DNA from: Chamaelirium japonicum
Taxonomy: Eukaryota > Streptophyta > Magnoliopsida > Liliales > Melanthiaceae
DNA length: 64,000 nucleotides
NCBI GenBank assembly: GCA_947650365.1
Contig: OX393550.1
Location: forward strand, 48,034,440-48,098,439
Direction of reading: 5' to 3'
Shown: piece by piece, positions 12,401 to 24,400 of the stretch
Numbering within the stretch: position 1 is the stretch's first letter
Layout: every line of letters begins with the position of its first letter
Notes under the pieces: generated by a model
What the model saw: only the letters and a program-made list of their open reading frames with translations
The model's database searches: none
What the model was told of the DNA's origin: nothing
Position numbers and translations under genes: made by a program

Positions 12401-15400
12401 TGGCGAGCGGTCGGCGGCCGGGACAGCGGGTGGCAACTTCGGGCGCGGGCGGTGCGTGCCGGCAGTGCGCGGCGCGGGTGGTTCGGGGTGCAGCGGTGTG
12501 CAAGAGCGCGGGCTCCGGCCTCGGGCACGGGGCACGGCGCCGGTCGCGGCGGCTCAGGCGGGAGCGGGCAGCGGCTGTGGTGGCCTCGGGTGCGGGCCGC
12601 AGCGGCGCGGAGGCCGGGCGGCGGGCGCAGGTGCTGAGGCGCGGAGGCCGGGCGGAGGGCGCGAGGGCGCTGCGGCGCGGGGGCCAGCGCAGCCGGGCGC
12701 GGCGGTGCGGCGTCCCGGACTCGGGCCCCCCCCCCTCCGGACGTGTAGGCGAGGAAGGAGGGGGCTGCGGGGCCCCCCCCTTTCCTTTGGTGTCGGGCTC
12801 GAATTGGGGAGAGGGGCGCGGTGCAGGCTGCTGCTGCCCCTTTTTTTTTTTTTTTTTTTCCTTCTTCTGGTCCGCGAAGGCGGCAGGCGGCGCGGCTGTC
12901 GGGGCAGGCAGCGGTGGCGACGGCCCACAGCGCTGGCTGCAGTATGCGCGGCGCGGGGGCCGGGAGCGAGTGGCGCGGAGGCCCGGCACGGTCGCAGAAG
13001 CAACGATGGCGGCCGCCGGTGCGACTCTGAGTCGGGCGGGCCCCGATCGTGTTGGAGAAGGGACGCGGTGGTAACGGCGGCGTCTCCGGGTTGGCCAGGC
13101 GCGGGGCGCAGCTGCGGCTCGGCGCGCGGGGTTGAGTGCAGGTGGCATGGGTACGTGGCGCAGACGACGGGTGTGTGGAGCGGCGCCGGCGCGGCATAGG
13201 CGGGCGGTGGCCAGGCTTCAAGCTGCGCGAGTGGTGTGCGGCGCTTGAAGACGAAGGCTTCCGTCGGCTTGGAGACGAAGGCTTCTTCGATGCTTGGAGA
13301 CCGTCGGCGGAAGAGTGCTGCCTGGGGTTGCACGAGACTTGCTCCGTCTACCCAGTGTCGCCTCTTTCGTCGACGGCGGCGGCGATGGTGCGTGTCGCTT
13401 GAAGACGAAAGCTTCCGTCGGCTTGGAGACGAAGGCTTCTTTGATGCTTGGAGATCGTCGGCGGAAGAGTGCTGCCTGGGGTTGCACGAGACTTGCTCCG
13501 TCTTCCCGGTGTCGCCTCTTTCGTCGATGGCGGCGGCGATGGTGCGCGGCGCTTGAAGACGAAGGCTTCAGTCGGCTTGGAGACGAAGACTTCTTCGATG
13601 CTTGGAGACCGTTGGCGGAAGAGTGCTGCCTGGGGTTGCACGAGACTTGCTCCGTCTTCCCGGTGTCGCCTCTTTCGTCGACGGCGGCGGCGATGGTGCG
13701 CGGCGCTTGAAGGCTTCCGTCGGCTTGGAGACGAAGGCTTCTTCGATGCTTGGAGACCGTTGGCGGAAGAGTGCTGCCTGGGGTTGCACGAGACTTGCTC
13801 CGTCTTCCCGGTGTCGCCTCTTTCGTCGACGGCGGCGGCGATGGTGCGCGGCGCTTGAAGACGAAGGCTTCCGTCGGCTTGGAGACGAAGGCTTCTTCGA
13901 TGGCTTGGAGACGAAGGCCCTCCTGGCGGCTTGAAGACGAAGGATTCTTCGACGGCTCGCGAAGACGAAAGCTTCCGTCTTGGCGGCGAAGCATCCTTCG
14001 GCGGCTTGGAGCCGAAAGATTCTTCAGCGGAGTGTTATCGTCTTCTTGGTGTGGGAGCATAATGACAACGGCATGGTGAAAAGACGAAGCCGAGTGTGGT
14101 GGTGATCGCCTGGTGCGAGGATGAGTCGGAGGCGTTGAAGGCCAGGGAAGGTGGCTCCTTTTTCTTTTTTTTTTTTTTTTTTTTTTTTTTTGGAATTGAC
14201 TTTACCTCTCGATCGGTCTTGCACTTTTCATATCCTTGCAAGATTCGTCCCCCTGAGTACCTTCCGAAGGCTGGCTAGATTATTGATGAGGTCAACCGCG
14301 GGTTTAGAGTTACTAGTGAGGTTGCACCTTTCCGGTAGCAATGTCAGCTTGAAGGACACCGAGATGGGCGTTCTGAAGAGGATGACGAGGCCACGAGCAT
14401 CAACAAGGAGTAGACTGCTTTGGTTGTCTTTTGCTTGTCGATCTTGACCTTGATGACAGCTCCAGTGGTTCTTTTGGCTTTGTGGAGGTCACGAAGGCTG
14501 CGGTTGTTGTTTATGCGTCGCCATTCTTCGGGTTGCTGCTTTTGACTTCAGTGGCAGTTTCCATCCTTCAGGTGGGCCTGAGCTTTTGCATGAGCCCGGT
14601 GGATTTCAAGGCAACGACTCTTTTTCTGCGGAGCAGATGCGCACCTTCTTTGGAGGGTGGCGAGCTTCATTGCTTACGACGGTCTTCGCTGGAGGACGCT
14701 TCCTTGGGCTTAGCTACGACTGAGGGGAGAGACGTCAAGCATCGCTTCAGAAGCTGGAGAATGCCCGAGCGTCCAAGAAGACTTATGGAGCAGAGTTTGT
14801 GAAGCAGCGGAAAGCTGGCGACGCGTCGAGAGTTGACTGCTTCCCTACCCCTGGAATTGCAGCGCGTGTAAGCTGTTGGGAGCGAGTCACTTTGGCGCCT
14901 TAGGGATTTCGACTTGCCACACTCGTGCGTCGCTTTAGAAGCTGGAGTTTCATTTGGGGAAAGCTCGAGCGACCGAGAAGATGTCTGGAGCAGAGCTTGC
15001 GAAGCAGCGTGCATAGCTGGCGACGCCTCGGAAGCTGACGGTTTTTCTACCTCTGGAGTTGCAGCGCGTGTAAGCTGCGGAAGGCGAGCTGCTTTGACGC
15101 CTCAAGGACTTTGACTTTCTTGTCATCCTTTAGTTGGCTGACCGGATTGATGGTTATGCACTCACTTGCCTCTGGACTGGCCTCCTGGGACGACGTTGGG
15201 ATGTTTCTCTTTTTTTTTTTTTTTTTTTTTTTGAACAAGGGGTGTGGCCTTGCTTTAGGCATAGTACCTTTTGAGGTACTTGCCGTTGATAGGGCCGAGT
15301 GTCAGCCCTTCTGGCGTGGTGAGGAGATAGGCGCCGTTGGAGTAGACTTCCTTGACGGAATGCGGGCCATCCCATTTGGCATCAAATTTCTTCCCTCCTC

Positions 15401-18400
15401 GATGCGAGAGAATGATGGGGCGTTTGACTGCCAGCACCAATTCTCCTATCTGGAATGATCGAGGACGAATCCTTTTGTTGAAGGCGCGAGAGAGCCTGGC
15501 CTGATAACACTCCAGACGCTGTTGAGCTTTGAGGCGTCTTTCATCCAGTGCTTCCAATTCTGCTAGGCGGAGCTGGGCGTTGTCATCGCTGGTGAGGCCT
15601 TCCTGGACTGCTATCCTGAGTGACGGGATCTGGAGCTCGAGCGGAAGAACGGCTTCCACGCCATAGACGAGGGAATACGGCGTTGCTTGTGTCGGCGTGC
15701 GGAAGGATGTTCGGTAAGCCCATAGTGCTTCGCCCATGCGTTCGTGCCAATCTTTCTTTGTCTTCGAGACGGTTTTCTCCAGCAGCTTGCACAGAGTTTT
15801 GTTAAAGGCTTCTGCTAGACCGTTGGCCGGAGCGTTGTACATTGTCGAACAATTCTGCTTAATGTTGTACAATGCGCAGAACTGGCTGACGGCAGCATTC
15901 TTGAACTGCTTCCCGTTATCTGTTACGATGTAGCGGGGGACTCCATAGCGGAAGATGATGTCATTCTGGATAAAGCTGATGACGGAGTACTTTGTAACTT
16001 CCCTCAACGGTATCGCTTCAGCCCACTTGGAGAAGTAGTCCGTTGCCGCCAAGATGTAGAGATGTTGCTTGGATGACTTGGGCAGAGGACCGACGATGTC
16101 GAGACAACATCCGTCGAAGGGCCAAGACGCGATTGTTGGGTGTAAAGGCTCCGGAGGTTGACGGATGTAGTCCCCGTGCATCTGGCAAGCTTGACATCTT
16201 CTCGCGTACTCCAAGCTGTCTTTGATCATGGTAGGCCAGTAGTATCCCATCCTTCTGATGCGGAAGTGAAGCTTCGGACCGGACTGGTGCGATCCACAGA
16301 TTCCAGCGTGTACTTCTTCGAGCGCGGCTTCTGCTTCCTCTTTTGCGAGGCACCTCAGGAGTGTGCCGTCAGGCCCGTCATAGCTCCGTCGGTACAGCTC
16401 GCCGTTGAAGTGGTAGAACCTCAGAGATCTTCGACGGATGTCACTTTTGCGCTTCGGATCTTCGGGGAGTTTACCATGAACGAGATACTCAACAAACGGT
16501 TGCCTCCAGTCTTGTTCTTCAATCTCGAGGGCATGCACCGCGTTGGTTTGAACTGGTACCTCGGGCGGACCCTCTTTTTCGATGATCACGAATCTCCTGC
16601 AGACGGGGACGACGCGCGAACGTTCATCTGGGAACGGGAGTGTAGCCGCCAGATTTGCGAGTGCGTCAGCCTGCTGGTTGAGGTTTCTGGAAACGTGTTG
16701 GATGGAAACAGCCTTGAGTTTTTCGAGGAGCTTCACAGCTTGCGCATGCAACGGTACCAGGTCTTCTTTGTTGACTTCGTATGCCCCCAGGACTTGCTGG
16801 ATCACGAGTTGAGAGTCACCAAAGATCTCTAGTCCTTGAAGCTTCATTTCGTCGGCCAGCTCGAGACCGATGAGTAGGGCTTGATATTCTGCCACGTTGT
16901 TGGAACATGATTCCGAGAGCAGGAATGAGAAGGGGAGTATTTCGTTGTCCGGGGTGACGAAGATGACTCCGGCTCCCGCTATGTCCTGCCTAGCTGCGCC
17001 GTCGAAGAACATTTTCCAAGGTGGGGCGATATCGACGGAGAACACTTCTTCATCTGGGAGATCTTCTGATAACTCCCATTCTGCCGGGAGAGGGTATTCT
17101 GCGAGGAAGTCCGCGAGGGCCTGCCCTTTAACCGCTTTCTGTGGCACGAAGGTGATGTCGAATTCAAGTAGCAGCAGGGCCCACTTGGCTAGACGTCCGG
17201 AAAGCACTGGTCTCGACATGATGTACTTGAGTGGGTCGGCCTTTGAGACGAGTCTGATGGTGTGAGCGAGCATGTAGTGTCGCAGCTTTTTCGTGGCAAA
17301 GATGAACGCTAAGCAGACCTTCTCGATTGGGGAGTAATTCAGTTCTGCGCCGACGAGAGTGCGACTTAAGTAGTAGCAAGCTGTCTCCACGCCAAGTTCA
17401 TTGTTCTGGGCCAGGAGTGCCCCCAAGGACTGCTCTTGGGCGGCGATGTAGAGGATGAGCGGCCTCCCTTGGACCGGTGCTGATAGGACTGGCGGCTTCA
17501 GTAGATATGCTTTGATGTTTTGGAATGCTTCTTGGCAAGCTTCATCCCATTTGAACGGCGCTCCTTTCTTCATGAGGCGACTAAAAGGGTGGCACTTTCC
17601 GGCCAGGTTGGCGATGAATCTTCGGATATACGCCAAGTGCCCCTGGAGGCCTCTGAGGTCTCGCACTGTCTTTGGTGCGGGCATATTGACGATAGCATCA
17701 ATTTTGGATTGATCTATCTCAATGCCTCGATGTCGGACGACGAAGCCGAGGAATTTGCCCGAGGAGACTCCGAACGCGCACTTAAGCGGATTCATGCGGA
17801 GTTGGTACCTTCGAAGTCGTTTGAAGATTAGCTCAAGATCTTGTAGATGTGCCGATTTTTTCTTGGATTTCACCACGAGGTCGTCGACATAACACTCCAC
17901 GTTTTGATGAAGAATGTCGTCAAAGATTTTCTGCATAGCTCGCTGGTAGGTGGCTCCCGCGTTTTTCAAGCCGAACGGCATTACCTTATAGCAGTAGATT
18001 CCTTTCGGTGTGCGAAATGCCGTGAGCTCCTCGTCCTTGGGTGCCATCCGAATCTGATTGTAGCCCGATGATCCGTCCATGAAAGTGAGCACCTCGTGAC
18101 CTGTCGTCGCGTCGACCATTAGCTCCGTGATTGGCAAGGGGAAGCCGTCCTTTGGACATGCATTGTTCAAGTCTCTGAAGTCCACGCACACTCGGATTTG
18201 GCCGTTCTTCTTTTTGACTGGGACGACGCTAGAGATCCATGTCGGGTACTTGACCTCTCGAATGAAGCCGGCTTCGATCAACTTGTTGACTTCGCCTTCT
18301 ATTTGGGGTACCAGTTCTGGTCGGTAGCGTCTTTGCCCTTGCTTGATAGCGCTGGCTCCGTTTTTGACGCTGAGCTGGTGAACTGCGATTTTTGGATCGA

Positions 18401-21400
18401 GGCCCGGCATCTCCTTGTAGGACCATGCGAAGACGTCTCTGTATTCTTTAAGCAGTTTGACGTATGCGGCTTCTTCCTCAGGAGTCAAGAGCGTGCTGAC
18501 GAATGTAGACCGAGGCTCCGTTTCCGTGCCCAAGTTGATTTCCTTCAAGTCATCAACGGTGGACTGCCCCCCTTCTTCGAGGACTGGCGGGGCATCGGGC
18601 AACTCGTCGTCCGAAGTAGAAGTGTCACCGTTGCCTGGATCCGTAATGGAGATATGATGGGCGGCAGCCATGGGTGGGTGGGTGGGTGGGTGTCGAAACG
18701 AAGTCCTCGATTGGCATCCCCAAACGAGCGAATGCCGACTTCTTCTTTGATTGTTTGACTGGCCCGAGCCTCTCGAAGACGGATGTGCGTTTTCTATTCG
18801 ACCAGTCTTTATCGCCTCTGGTTTGCTTCCGGAACAAGGCTTGGCATCGAGCCCGTCGTCGTCTTCTCCTGCTTCCTGGATGGCTGAGGTAGGTAGAGAG
18901 TGCATCGGAGATTGTCGATCCTTCAGCTGCTTCATCCACTATCCTTGCCTCGATGTAGTTCGAGGTGAAGGTCCTCTTTGCTGCGGTTCTGATGACCAAC
19001 GGAGCTTGACTGGAGCCGATGCCTCGGCGGTTCGGGGGAATTTGTTCTCCATTTTGAAACAGCCAAGCTTGAGTTCTCGTCATCCCATGTGGAGTTGCTG
19101 CTGGTGGAAGTGTGCCCATGGCGCTTTCCTCGTTGTAGCCGGCTCTGAACAGCAACTTGGCAGCATTTTGCCCCCAACTCCCTTCCGGTTTGAATCCGAG
19201 TTGCTCGAGGTCTGCTGATTCGACAGGTCTGCTCGGGTTCGGAGCTTGCGTCAGACTAGGTAGTGGCACCGTCATTTCTTGCAGAGTGATGACGTTGGCC
19301 TGAGATAACGACGGGGCCAACTTCCTTGTCGGAGTAGAAGGCGATCGCTCGGATTTTCGGAGCCACTGAGGCGCGAGACGCAGGACAGGCGCCGTTTGGA
19401 TTGGCAACGGGGTATGTTGCATTGCTCTTGGCTCGAAGCTGATGCGCATCCTTCGCCCAGGTTTCGGCGTTCCTTGGACCTTGAGTCTTGCCTCGTCGGA
19501 GGGTAGCGCCGGATTTGCGGGAAGAGGAGTCTTGTCCTGCTTCACTTCTTCAATCTTTTGGGCTCGAGGAGCTTTAGCTGGCAGAACTTCCGCGACCAGG
19601 CCCTTTGCTTGGTAGAACTTAGCGTCGGCCAGGTGTGCCTCGGCCTCGTTGAATGGCTTGTCATCCGCAACTATGCACCTCTCCACGCCTTTTTCGTAGT
19701 ACTTGAGGCACTGGTGCCAGGTGGATACCACGATGCCGTTCTCGTGCAGCCATGGTCTTCCCAACAGGAGGCGATATGACGTCTGGCAATCGATGATGTG
19801 GAAGAGGACCGTTGTATCCAGCGGGCCGATGGAAAGCTTCAAATGAATGATTCCGACGGTGGACTGTCCGCCCTGGTTGAAGCCTTGAATGACCAATTGA
19901 CTTGGTGAGAGCTGGTCGTCGGTGATGCCGAGTTGCCGCATCGTCTGGATAGGCATGATGTTGACGGCGGAGCCACAGTCCAACAAGATTCGGTTCACTG
20001 GCTTCTCCTTGATGTATCCCGAGACGTAAAGAGACCGGTTGTGCAATCGCGTTCCGAGTTGCAGGTCCTCATCTGAAAAGGTTATCGTCGCATCACACGA
20101 GGCTACAGCTTTGCGCTTCTGGTCGTCCTTCCTTTTCCTTTTGTAGCTATCTGGATCGGCCAAGGCCGCCGCCATTGCCAGGCGAGCCTTCTTCGGAAGA
20201 TGCAAAGCCTCTACGAGCGGCATGTGCAAGATTGCTTCGTCGTGAGAGGCAGTGCCCCCTTCGTCAGAATCGTCTCCCTCATCTGCGGAGTCGCCTTCTC
20301 CAGAAGTTTTGCTTTCGTTCTTTCCTTCCGACGCCTCATGGACTTCGACCATGCAACAAGACACCTTGATGTGTTGGTCCGCTGGGAGGAAGTGATCTGG
20401 GAAGAACTCTTGCAAAGTTGTCGGCTCTGGAAGACTCTGCTGAAAGATATCGTCTTGGCTTGCTGGCGGCACTTTGAACGCCTTCCTTCCCGGAGTCTTG
20501 CTTTTCTTCTTGTAGGTCTTCCGCTTGGTGAATCCCCTCATCACACGGTCTTGCTTGAGCTTCTTTTCTTGCCATGGCTTTCGCCGCCGCGGTAGCATGA
20601 CCCATGCTTCTTCGTCGGTGGATTCCCCTCCGCTAGGATGATGGTCGACAGCAGCAACTGGTTCCCTCGGAGGTACTTGTTCTTCTGGAGGCTCTACTGA
20701 CTCGTCTTCCGATCCCCAGCCGGTGGGCTTGATTTCTTCAGCTGAAACCAATGGAGGCTTTGAATAGAGGACGTAATAGTCGAACTTCCCTGAAGGCTGG
20801 CCTAGCAGACCGACTTCCGGATCTCCTTGCTCGTATCTTTTCTGGAGAGCGTATTGGGACGTAGCATTGCTTGGAAGAGATGCTGGCACTTCTTGAGGCT
20901 CTACTGGCACGTCTTCCGATTCCCAGCCGGTGGGCTTGATTTCGTTGATTGAAACGGACGGAGGCCTTGAGTAGAGGACGTAATAGTCGAACTTCCCCGA
21001 AGGCTGGCCCAGCAGACCGACTTCTGGATCTCCTTGCTCGTATCTCCTTTGGAACGCCCGTTGGGATGCAGCATTGCTTGGAAGAGGTGCTGGCGTGAGC
21101 GATGATTCCCCCCAGGGCAGCGGTGTTTCCTCCTCGGTGAGCGCAGGAGTATACTGACGTCGCTTCGAGACTTTTGGCTGGGAAGTTGACTTAGCGATTG
21201 GAGCTTGACGGTTGATGCGCAATTTGGGCATGCTTCGCCGAGCAGCGACGAGTACTGGCGAGAAGGAGCCGAAGGTGATGGACGTCATGTTGGCCGTAGC
21301 AACCTCCCCGGAGTCGATCTCTATCTTCCCTTGCTTAGCGAGCGCCATGATTCTTTCCTTGAAGACGAAGCATCTTTCGATGGGATGACTCACCATCCGG

Positions 21401-24400
21401 TGGTATTTGCAGAAGAGAGGGTCGTCGACGCGATGCATCTGCTCGGGCCTCTTCGAAGGAGGGAGCTCTATCATCTTCTCTTGCAGCAGTTGGTCGAACA
21501 TGGAGGAGACTTTCGAGTCTGGGAAAGGGTACTCTTTGGCTTCGAGCTCCTCTAGAGTCATCCTTTGTCTTGGAGGCGGAGGCGGCGGTATGACGGCGCC
21601 CTTCTTCTGATCTGGCTTGCCACCGATCTTGAGCGGCTTGGAGGTTGAAGCGACATCAGCAACATTGACTTGTTTCGGTTTCGTTGCCGGTGGCTTGTCC
21701 TTCTTTTCTATCTTCAAGAAATCCTTGTTCTTCGATTCCCCGCGATTTGCTAGGCTGAGTTCCATGTCATGAGCCCGAGTTGCGAGTTCTTCGAAAGACC
21801 GAGGCTTGATACCTTTGAGGATGTAGAGCAGACCCCAGTGCATGCCTTGGGTGCACATCTCGATGGCCGAGTCTTCAGACAAGCGGTCTCGTGAATTCAG
21901 CGCGAGGTTCCTCCACCTGTCGATGTAGTCGATCACTGGCTCATCCTTCCTTTGCTTGACGGCGGTGAGTTCGGTCATACTGACTGTACGTCTGGTGCTG
22001 TAGAAGCGATTGAGGAACTCCCTTTCCATCTGGTCCCAGCTGTCGATGGTCCCTGCAGGAAGATCAACGTACCAGTCGAACGCGTTGCCTTTGAGGGTGC
22101 GAACGAATTGCTTCACCATCTCGTCGCCATAAGTGCCGGCATTATTGCAGGTCTCGATGAAGTGGGCGACGTGCTGTCTCGGATTTCCCTTTCCGTCGAA
22201 GTGCTGAAACTTTGGCGGCTGGAATCCGACTGGGAAGCGTAGCTGCTGGATCCTCGTAGTGTAGGGCTTCGAGTATGCCGCCATGATCGGAGGAAGGCTA
22301 CTGCCGTGGGAGCGCATCATGTCGGCTATCAATGCTTGGACTTGCTGAGCACTCATCGTAGCCGCTGTTGCCGGAGGTTGAGTGGCCACCGAGGCTGGCG
22401 TAGGGGAGACGACTTCCACTGGGACGGGAGCCGAGGAGAGCGCTGGAGTAACTGCTTGAATCGTCGGAACAACCTCTGCAGGAGCGGGAGTTGAAGACGG
22501 AACTGGAGAGGCGACGGGTTGGCTGACTGCTGCAGCGTCCTTCGCGCTTAGCTTTTGGAGCAGAGTGTTGATGTGACGATCCTTCTCCTCCATTAGCCGA
22601 GTAATCTACGCCATGTGCTCGTTCATCTGCATGACTTGGAGCTGAAGAGCGGTCGGAGGATGGTGACGGAGAACATCTCGGTGTTGCATGTTCGCATCCT
22701 CGCCGTCATCATCGGAGACGTAGTTACGCCGACTTGCTTCTGGCTGATGATTGATGTTTGCCCCCTGCAGAGGAGGTGCAACGTCTGCTGGAGAACCCGA
22801 ACGGGTTCGGGGTTGGGGCTGGTCCTCCCCAAACGTCTGGACATGGACTCCAGGATCGAGGCTCGTTTCTTCAAGCACCAGGGCCTCGTCGGCGCTTTGG
22901 CGAGCATCTTCGGTAGTAGCTTCCGGCACGAAGACATCCGCAAGAGTCCGTGTACGCCGAGTGTAGACGCGGACCATTGGAGGAGCATCACCCTCCGGAT
23001 TTACTGGATCACCGTGTCGGAGTAGAGGAGACTCGGCGATTGGTGAGAGGCTTGGAGCAAACGCATCGCTGTTTGTTCCGGCCATTGCAAACTTCAAGCA
23101 GCTTCTTCAACCGTACGGATGAAAGGAGACCCACCGGGCGTGCTAGAAATCTGTGGACGCGGAAAAAAGCGCGGGTCGTCTTTATTGCGAATCACACGAG
23201 ATTACAATTGTGGCCGGGACCCGGGTTGCTCGGGTGTAGCGAGTCCGGGTTGCGGCGAGTTTTGATCAGGGGATTGTGGGAAAGATCTTCTGGGGGATCC
23301 CTTTGATCCGCGTCTCCACGTGGTGTTCGTGCGAGAGCTCTGAAGGGGCTGCCCAGGACAGGGGTTTTACAGGGAGAGGGTTTTGGAGAGGCTAAGGAAT
23401 GTCCACCGTTGCTTTGTCCCTTCCGTGCTTCGCGCTTTCTCGGCTAGGGGGTTTTCGGCTTCGTTCCTCGGTCTTCGCGTCTTCCTCGTTCCTTGCTTGA
23501 CCTCGGTGTCCTTGATTGTCGGTTCGCGGCGTCGATCTAGCTTTTGGCGTTGGCTTTGGCTTTGCTCCGGCGTGGCTCTGGCTTTTGCTTTGCTTCGGCG
23601 CTTGCACTTGGACGTAGCTGGGAGAGACTTGCGATGCTTTCGTTCTTCCGGACTTCGCGTCGTATCGGCTAGAACGTGCGGTGCTTTTGCTCGTGGCCGG
23701 CGTAGTCGCTTGGCTTTGGCACTTGCGTTGCTTTGGCGCGGGCTTTACTGGGGCTTTGCTTTGGCTTCTTGCGTTGGCTTTAGCTTTGGCGTCAACTCGA
23801 TCTTCTTCTTCGAACGACGTGGGCTACTTCTCCGGTGCTTCGACGGTTTACGTATCGACTGGACTTCTCTTCTTCTCCGGGCTTCTTTGGCGTGATCGGA
23901 GTCGAAGAATGCTTTCGAAGATGGTGGGGGTAGCACCGATCTCCGTGCGACGGGTGTGGCGTCGGCTTTTGTTGATGAAGACGACGAGGGTAGCGACGGT
24001 CTCCGTGCGACGGTTGTAGCGTCGGCTTTTGTTGATGAAGACGACGGGGTAGCGACGCTTCAGACGACCTGCTCCAGGCTTTCTTCTTCGTGGATGGCGC
24101 AGGTGTTAGTCGAAGACGACGGGGTGATGACGCTTCGCTTCTCTCCTCCGGGCTTTGGGGCTTGATCGGGATCGAGGATTTGTTGGAGACGACGGGGTAG
24201 TGCCGCTCTTCTTCTTCTCCGGGCTTTTGGGCTTGATCGGAGTCGAAGCTTGTTGGAGACGACGGGGTAGTGCCGCTCCTCTTCTTCTCCGGGCTTTTGG
24301 GCTTGATCGGAGTTGAAGGCTTGTTGGAGACGACGGGGTAGTGCCGCTCCTCTTCTTCTCCGGGCTTTTGGGCTTGATCGGAGTCGAAGCTTGTTGGAGA

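Noticed and set aside
11898..13333. Long GC-rich open frames on both strands (up to 437 codons)
   Set aside because: Low-complexity arginine/proline/alanine text with poly-lysine from T-tracts, overlapping on both strands. It is compositional in the Gypsy 3-prime region.
13218..14060. 280-codon repetitive minus-strand frame as a Gypsy accessory gene
   Set aside because: It follows the 154-bp tandem repeat and several frames are open at once. Some Tat elements do have an extra ORF, but nothing here separates it from repeat effects.
18625..18935. A real dual-coding gag/pol overlap
   Set aside because: The pol-frame text before the TGGG repeat shows no conserved domain, and a 4-bp slippage explains the change more simply. 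Not excluded.
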